From an uncultured Clostridia bacterium (lineage in GTDB: Bacteria > Bacillota > Clostridia > Christensenellales > DUVY01): a stretch of 16,148 nt of DNA. Positions within the stretch are counted from its first letter, which is position 1, and every line of letters starts with the position of its first letter. Positions 13,860 through 16,148 of this stretch are shown here, piece after piece. Below the pieces are notes generated by a model. The model worked only from the letters and a program-made list of their open reading frames with translations. It was not told where the DNA came from and did not search any database. Made by a program: the position numbers and the translations under genes. The stretch is taken from positions 1 through 16,148 of the forward strand of contig CALAYY010000176.1 in assembly GCA_937895465.1 (NCBI GenBank), written 5' to 3'.

Positions 13860-13980
13860 TTAAGGCTCCTTTATCAAAAGGAGCTGTCAACTTTAGTTGA
13901 CTGAGGATTAATTTTTTACAGCCATAAAAAGTGTAATGAAACTAACAGCATTAAAAAAGTTTTTTTTATAATTGGTTTAT
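13860..13980 (+). repeat. Partial palindromic repeat unit E3 (end A and left arm only)
   Basis: Begins with TTAAGGCTCCTTT (13860 on) and keeps the left inner arm (ATAAAAAGTGTAATGAAA near 13924), but no end B follows before icd; the sequence fades into AT-rich DNA. Its second hairpin is GTCAAC/GTTGAC in place of the GC-rich version, a set of paired changes that keeps the stem. The rest of 13363-14067, outside E1-E3 and the icd promoter, holds nothing else recognisable. Confidence 0.75.
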
Positions 13981-14017
13981 CATCATCACTCAACTTATTC
14001 ATCAGCCTAATTTATTT

Positions 14018-14045
14018 TTGATTTAACGCTCTAATATGATATAAT
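14018..14045 (+). promoter_or_regulatory. Promoter of icd
   Basis: TTGATT (14018-14023), 16 bases, TATAAT (14040-14045) with an extended -10 TGA. It lies just past the repeat array and 22 bases before the icd start codon. Confidence 0.7.
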
Positions 14046-14067
14046 CGACATTAAAAGGAGAGCGTAT

Positions 14068-15270
14068 ATGAAAATCAAAATGACTGTGCCTATTGTTGAA
14101 ATGCAAGGCGATGAAATGACCAGAATTTTGTGGGATTGGATAAAGGAAATTTTATTAGAGCCTTATATCGACCTAAAAACAGAATTTTATGATCTAGGCT
14201 TAGAAAATAGAGATAAGACTGACGATCAAGTTACCATAGATGCGGCTAATGCCATAAAAAGACTGGGTGTAGGCGTAAAATGTGCTACAATTACTCCCAA
14301 TCATCAGCGTATGAGCGAATATACGCTCAAAAAGATGTGGCTAAGTCCCAACGGAACGATAAGAGCTATTCTGGACGGTACAGTTTTTCGTGCACCTATT
14401 TTGATTGACGGCATCAAGCCCTATATCCCTTCATGGGTCAAGCCTATAACAATAGCCCGTCATGCTTACGGCGATATGTATAAGAATGTAGAATCCCTAA
14501 TGGAAAAAGGCTCAAAAGCGGAAATTTTGATAACCAATGCAGACGGCAGCGAAAAGAAGCTTCCTATCTTTAATTTTGAATCAGGCGGCGGAGTTGTCAG
14601 CGGTATGCACAACACCGATAAGTCTATATACAGCTTTGCACGTGCTTGCTTTAATTATGCCGTAGATACTGCCCAAGACATTTGGTTTGGTGCAAAAGAT
14701 ACCATATCCAAAACATACGATAACAGATTTAAAGAAATATTTAACGAACTTTACGAAACTGAATACAAGCCCAAATTTGACGAGCTTAATATAAGCTATG
14801 AATACAGCCTGATTGATGATTCTATAAGCAGGCTTGTCAGAAGCAAAGGCGGTCTTATCTGGGCGCTCAAAAACTATGACGGTGATGTCATGAGTGATAT
14901 GGTTGCCACAGCTTACGGCAGTCTTGCCATGATGACTTCTGTACTTGTCAGTCCTGACGGCAAGTACGAATACGAGGCGGCACACGGTACGGTTACCAGA
15001 CACTATTATAAGTACCGTGACGGCGAAGATACTTCTACTAATTCGGTTGCTACTATATTTGCTTGGACAGGTGCACTTCATAGACGAGGCAAACTTGATA
15101 ACAATAACGAGCTTATTGATTTTGCTAACAGATTGGAAAAAGCAGTTATCAAAACAATAGAGCAGGGTATAATGACAGGGGACTTGGTAGGCTTGTTTGA
15201 AAAACAGAACATAACACCCAAAAAAGTTAATTCCAAAGAGTTCTTAAACGAAATTGCAAAAAGACTATAG
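14068..15270 (+). CDS. icd: NADP-dependent isocitrate dehydrogenase, eukaryote-like homodimeric type
   Basis: The enzyme oxidises isocitrate to 2-oxoglutarate and CO2 with NADP, supplying glutamate carbon and NADPH. At 400 residues it belongs to the subfamily that includes mammalian IDH1/IDH2, not the E. coli type. Motifs: VEMQGDEMTRILW (10-22), KCATITPNHQR, WLSPNGTIRAIL (substrate-binding Ser and Asn), ARHAYGDMY, KNYDGDVMSDM (metal-binding Asp residues), and EAAHGTVTRHYYKY, whose Arg-His pair fits NADP specificity. Compared with the animal enzymes as I remember them, the GGVGM loop reads GGGVVSGMHNTDKS and the WTRGL segment reads WTGALHRR. AAAAGGAG lies 7 bases before the ATG. It is monocistronic, with its own promoter and terminator. 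No aconitase or citrate synthase is in the window. Confidence in the assignment is high. Confidence 0.96.
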   Translation: MKIKMTVPIVEMQGDEMTRILWDWIKEILLEPYIDLKTEFYDLGLENRDKTDDQVTIDAANAIKRLGVGVKCATITPNHQRMSEYTLKKMWLSPNGTIRAILDGTVFRAPILIDGIKPYIPSWVKPITIARHAYGDMYKNVESLMEKGSKAEILITNADGSEKKLPIFNFESGGGVVSGMHNTDKSIYSFARACFNYAVDTAQDIWFGAKDTISKTYDNRFKEIFNELYETEYKPKFDELNISYEYSLIDDSISRLVRSKGGLIWALKNYDGDVMSDMVATAYGSLAMMTSVLVSPDGKYEYEAAHGTVTRHYYKYRDGEDTSTNSVATIFAWTGALHRRGKLDNNNELIDFANRLEKAVIKTIEQGIMTGDLVGLFEKQNITPKKVNSKEFLNEIAKRL

Positions 15271-15287
15271 ACCATATAAATGATTTT

Positions 15288-15318
15288 AAAAGCGGCATCT
15301 AGAAAATGCCGTTTTTTT
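15288..15318 (+). terminator. Terminator of icd
   Basis: A 6-bp core stem (CGGCAT, 15293-15298, with ATGCCG, 15306-15311), extendable by A-T pairs past a bulged G, is followed by seven T residues. It begins 18 bases after the icd stop. Confidence 0.8.
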
Positions 15319-15339
15319 AAAATTGCTATATTTTACATT

Positions 15340-15367
15340 TTGAAACAAAACTAATATATGATATAAT
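15340..15367 (+). promoter_or_regulatory. Promoter of the small membrane-protein gene
   Basis: TTGAAA (15340-15345), 16 bases, TATAAT (15362-15367) with an extended -10 TGA before it, 31 bases upstream of the TTG start. Confidence 0.7.
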
Positions 15368-15397
15368 TTATCTATAATAATGGTATAAGGTGAAAAT

Positions 15398-15568
15398 TTG
15401 AAAGCTGATATTTACTGGATAATTGGCGGTGTATTGCTTGTTATAGGCATTATCCTAAGACAGTTTGGTGTATTGGATTTTGTGCAGGGCTTTTGTATGG
15501 GGCTGTCTGTAGTGCTGTTAGTTTACGGCGGTATTAACAAAAAAAGAAAGCCAAGTATAAATAATTAG
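15398..15568 (+). CDS. Small two-helix membrane protein (56 residues)
   Basis: A short frame starting with TTG, with AAGGTG 5 bases before it and a good promoter further up; nearby ATG and GTG codons run into stops, so TTG is the only workable start. The product has two hydrophobic segments (about 6-20 and 31-46, the first with IIGGVLLVIGII and the second with GFCMGLSVVLLVYGG), a short turn (RQFGVLDF) and a basic tail (KKRKP). It has the look of the many tiny, uncharacterised Bacillota membrane proteins; no function is inferred. It stands alone between icd and the tRNA genes. No terminator was noticed after it. Confidence 0.7.
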   Translation: MKADIYWIIGGVLLVIGIILRQFGVLDFVQGFCMGLSVVLLVYGGINKKRKPSINN

Positions 15569-15702
15569 ATAATATATAAAGATATTTTATAAGATTATAT
15601 TTTTGATATAAGCATATTGAGTGTATTTACCAATATTTTGTTTAATTGTCAAAAATTTTTCAAAAAATCTAAAACCTTTCATATTAATTAGCGGTCAAAT
15701 AA

Positions 15703-15731
15703 TTGACATAAAAATCTATAAATGATATCAT
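15703..15731 (+). promoter_or_regulatory. Promoter of the tRNA operon
   Basis: Consensus TTGACA (15703-15708), 17 bases, TATCAT (15726-15731), about 40 bases before the first tRNA. It is the only consensus -35 box among the promoters listed here, as suits stable-RNA genes. Confidence 0.8.
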
Positions 15732-15771
15732 ATTTTGGCACAATTCAAGAAGGGTTGTAAAACAATGAAAT

Positions 15772-15845
<74 letters not shown>

Positions 15846-15850
15846 TTTAT

Positions 15851-15927
<77 letters not shown>

Positions 15928-15931
15928 TTAT

Positions 15932-16009
15932 GGTGGGTATAGCTCAGTAGGTTAGAGCGCCAGGTTGTGGCCCTGGAGGTCAAGAGTTCGAGACTCTTTA
16001 CTCACCCCA
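15932..16009 (+). tRNA. tRNA-His (anticodon GUG)
   Basis: 78 bases including the extra G at position -1 (15932), which pairs with C73 (16006) as the histidine identity element, and CCA. The anticodon stem CCAGG/CCTGG encloses TTGTGGC, and the T-loop is TTCGAGA. The acceptor GTGGGTA/TACTCAC has one G.U pair. Confidence 0.95.
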
Positions 16010-16013
16010 ATAA

Positions 16014-16088
16014 TGGGGTGTAGCCAAGCGGTAAGGCACGGGACTTTGACTCCCGCACTCGTAGGTTCGATCCCTGCCACCCCAGCCA
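16014..16088 (+). tRNA. tRNA-Gln (anticodon UUG)
   Basis: 75 bases with encoded CCA. Acceptor TGGGGTG/CACCCCA, anticodon stem CGGGA/TCCCG around CTTTGAC, T-loop TTCGATC. It lies 4 bases after tRNA-His and ends the array. Confidence 0.95.
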
Positions 16089-16111
16089 ACCTCACCCCAA
16101 GGCGTAGGCCA

Positions 16112-16148
16112 ACGCAAAGCCCCGTTCAGCTGAACGGGGCTTTTGCGT
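16112..16148 (+). terminator. Terminator of the tRNA operon
   Basis: A nearly perfect palindrome (AAAGCCCCGTTCAG with CTGAACGGGGCTTT), extended by ACGC/GCGT on the flanks, follows tRNA-Gln by about 24 bases and has a short T run in its right arm. The window ends in it, so any longer T tract cannot be seen. Confidence 0.8.

Noticed and set aside
13394..13980. CRISPR array
   Set aside because: The units are long (about 205-210 bp), palindromic and diverged, with 159-160 bp internal spacing; there are no short identical repeats with unique spacers and no cas genes.
14581..15081. 166-residue minus-strand frame opposite icd
   Set aside because: Shadow of a highly conserved gene on the other strand, without its own start signals.

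Overview
The window reads as a chromosomal segment of an AT-rich, Gram-positive-type bacterium, most likely an uncultured relative of the Clostridia (Bacillota). This rests on low G+C, AGGAGG-type ribosome sites, sigma-A-type promoters often with an extended -10 (TGnTATAAT), a clostridial-type pyruvate phosphate dikinase, a stand-alone Amidase_6-type protein and hairpin repeats in intergenic DNA. No phage, transposase or CRISPR was seen.

Layout. 1-3373: the end of pnp and a complete ppdK, each with its own terminator. 3438-4663: one copy of a palindromic hairpin repeat, a possible leader hairpin and an orphan AT-rich gene carrying a HEPN-type RNxxxH motif. 4670-6221 (minus strand): galE and a putative cysteine amidase. 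6263-8037 (plus): a zinc-ribbon/TM2-like membrane protein and a Gfo/Idh/MocA-type oxidoreductase, each with its own promoter. 8356-13362: a tightly packed six-gene operon, tsaE-tsaB-rimI-alpha/beta hydrolase-membrane MurF-like ligase-ddl. 13394-13980: a tandem array of the same palindromic repeat, opposite in orientation to the 5' copy. 14018-15318: icd, a homodimeric NADP isocitrate dehydrogenase of the eukaryote-like type. 15340-15568: a 56-residue membrane protein with a TTG start. 15703-16148: a promoter, four tRNA genes (Gly-UCC, Arg-UCU, His-GUG, Gln-UUG, all with encoded CCA) and a strong terminator.

How the genes fit together. The six-gene operon joins tRNA t6A synthesis (TsaE, TsaB), protein N-acetylation (RimI) and the D-Ala-D-Ala branch of peptidoglycan synthesis: Ddl makes the dipeptide and the MurF-like ligase would attach it. 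TsaD, the usual partner, is not in the window. PPDK and isocitrate dehydrogenase belong to central carbon metabolism, and GalE to sugar-nucleotide supply for surface glycans.

Most worth a second look: (1) the ~205-210 bp palindromic repeat, whose left and right ends differ mainly by compensatory base-pair changes; (2) the Mur ligase in which a multi-spanning membrane domain replaces the usual N-terminal UDP-binding domain; (3) the orphan HEPN-motif protein; (4) the tsaE promoter, placed so that the mRNA would be essentially leaderless; (5) a tRNA-Gly with C at the normally invariant U55 position.
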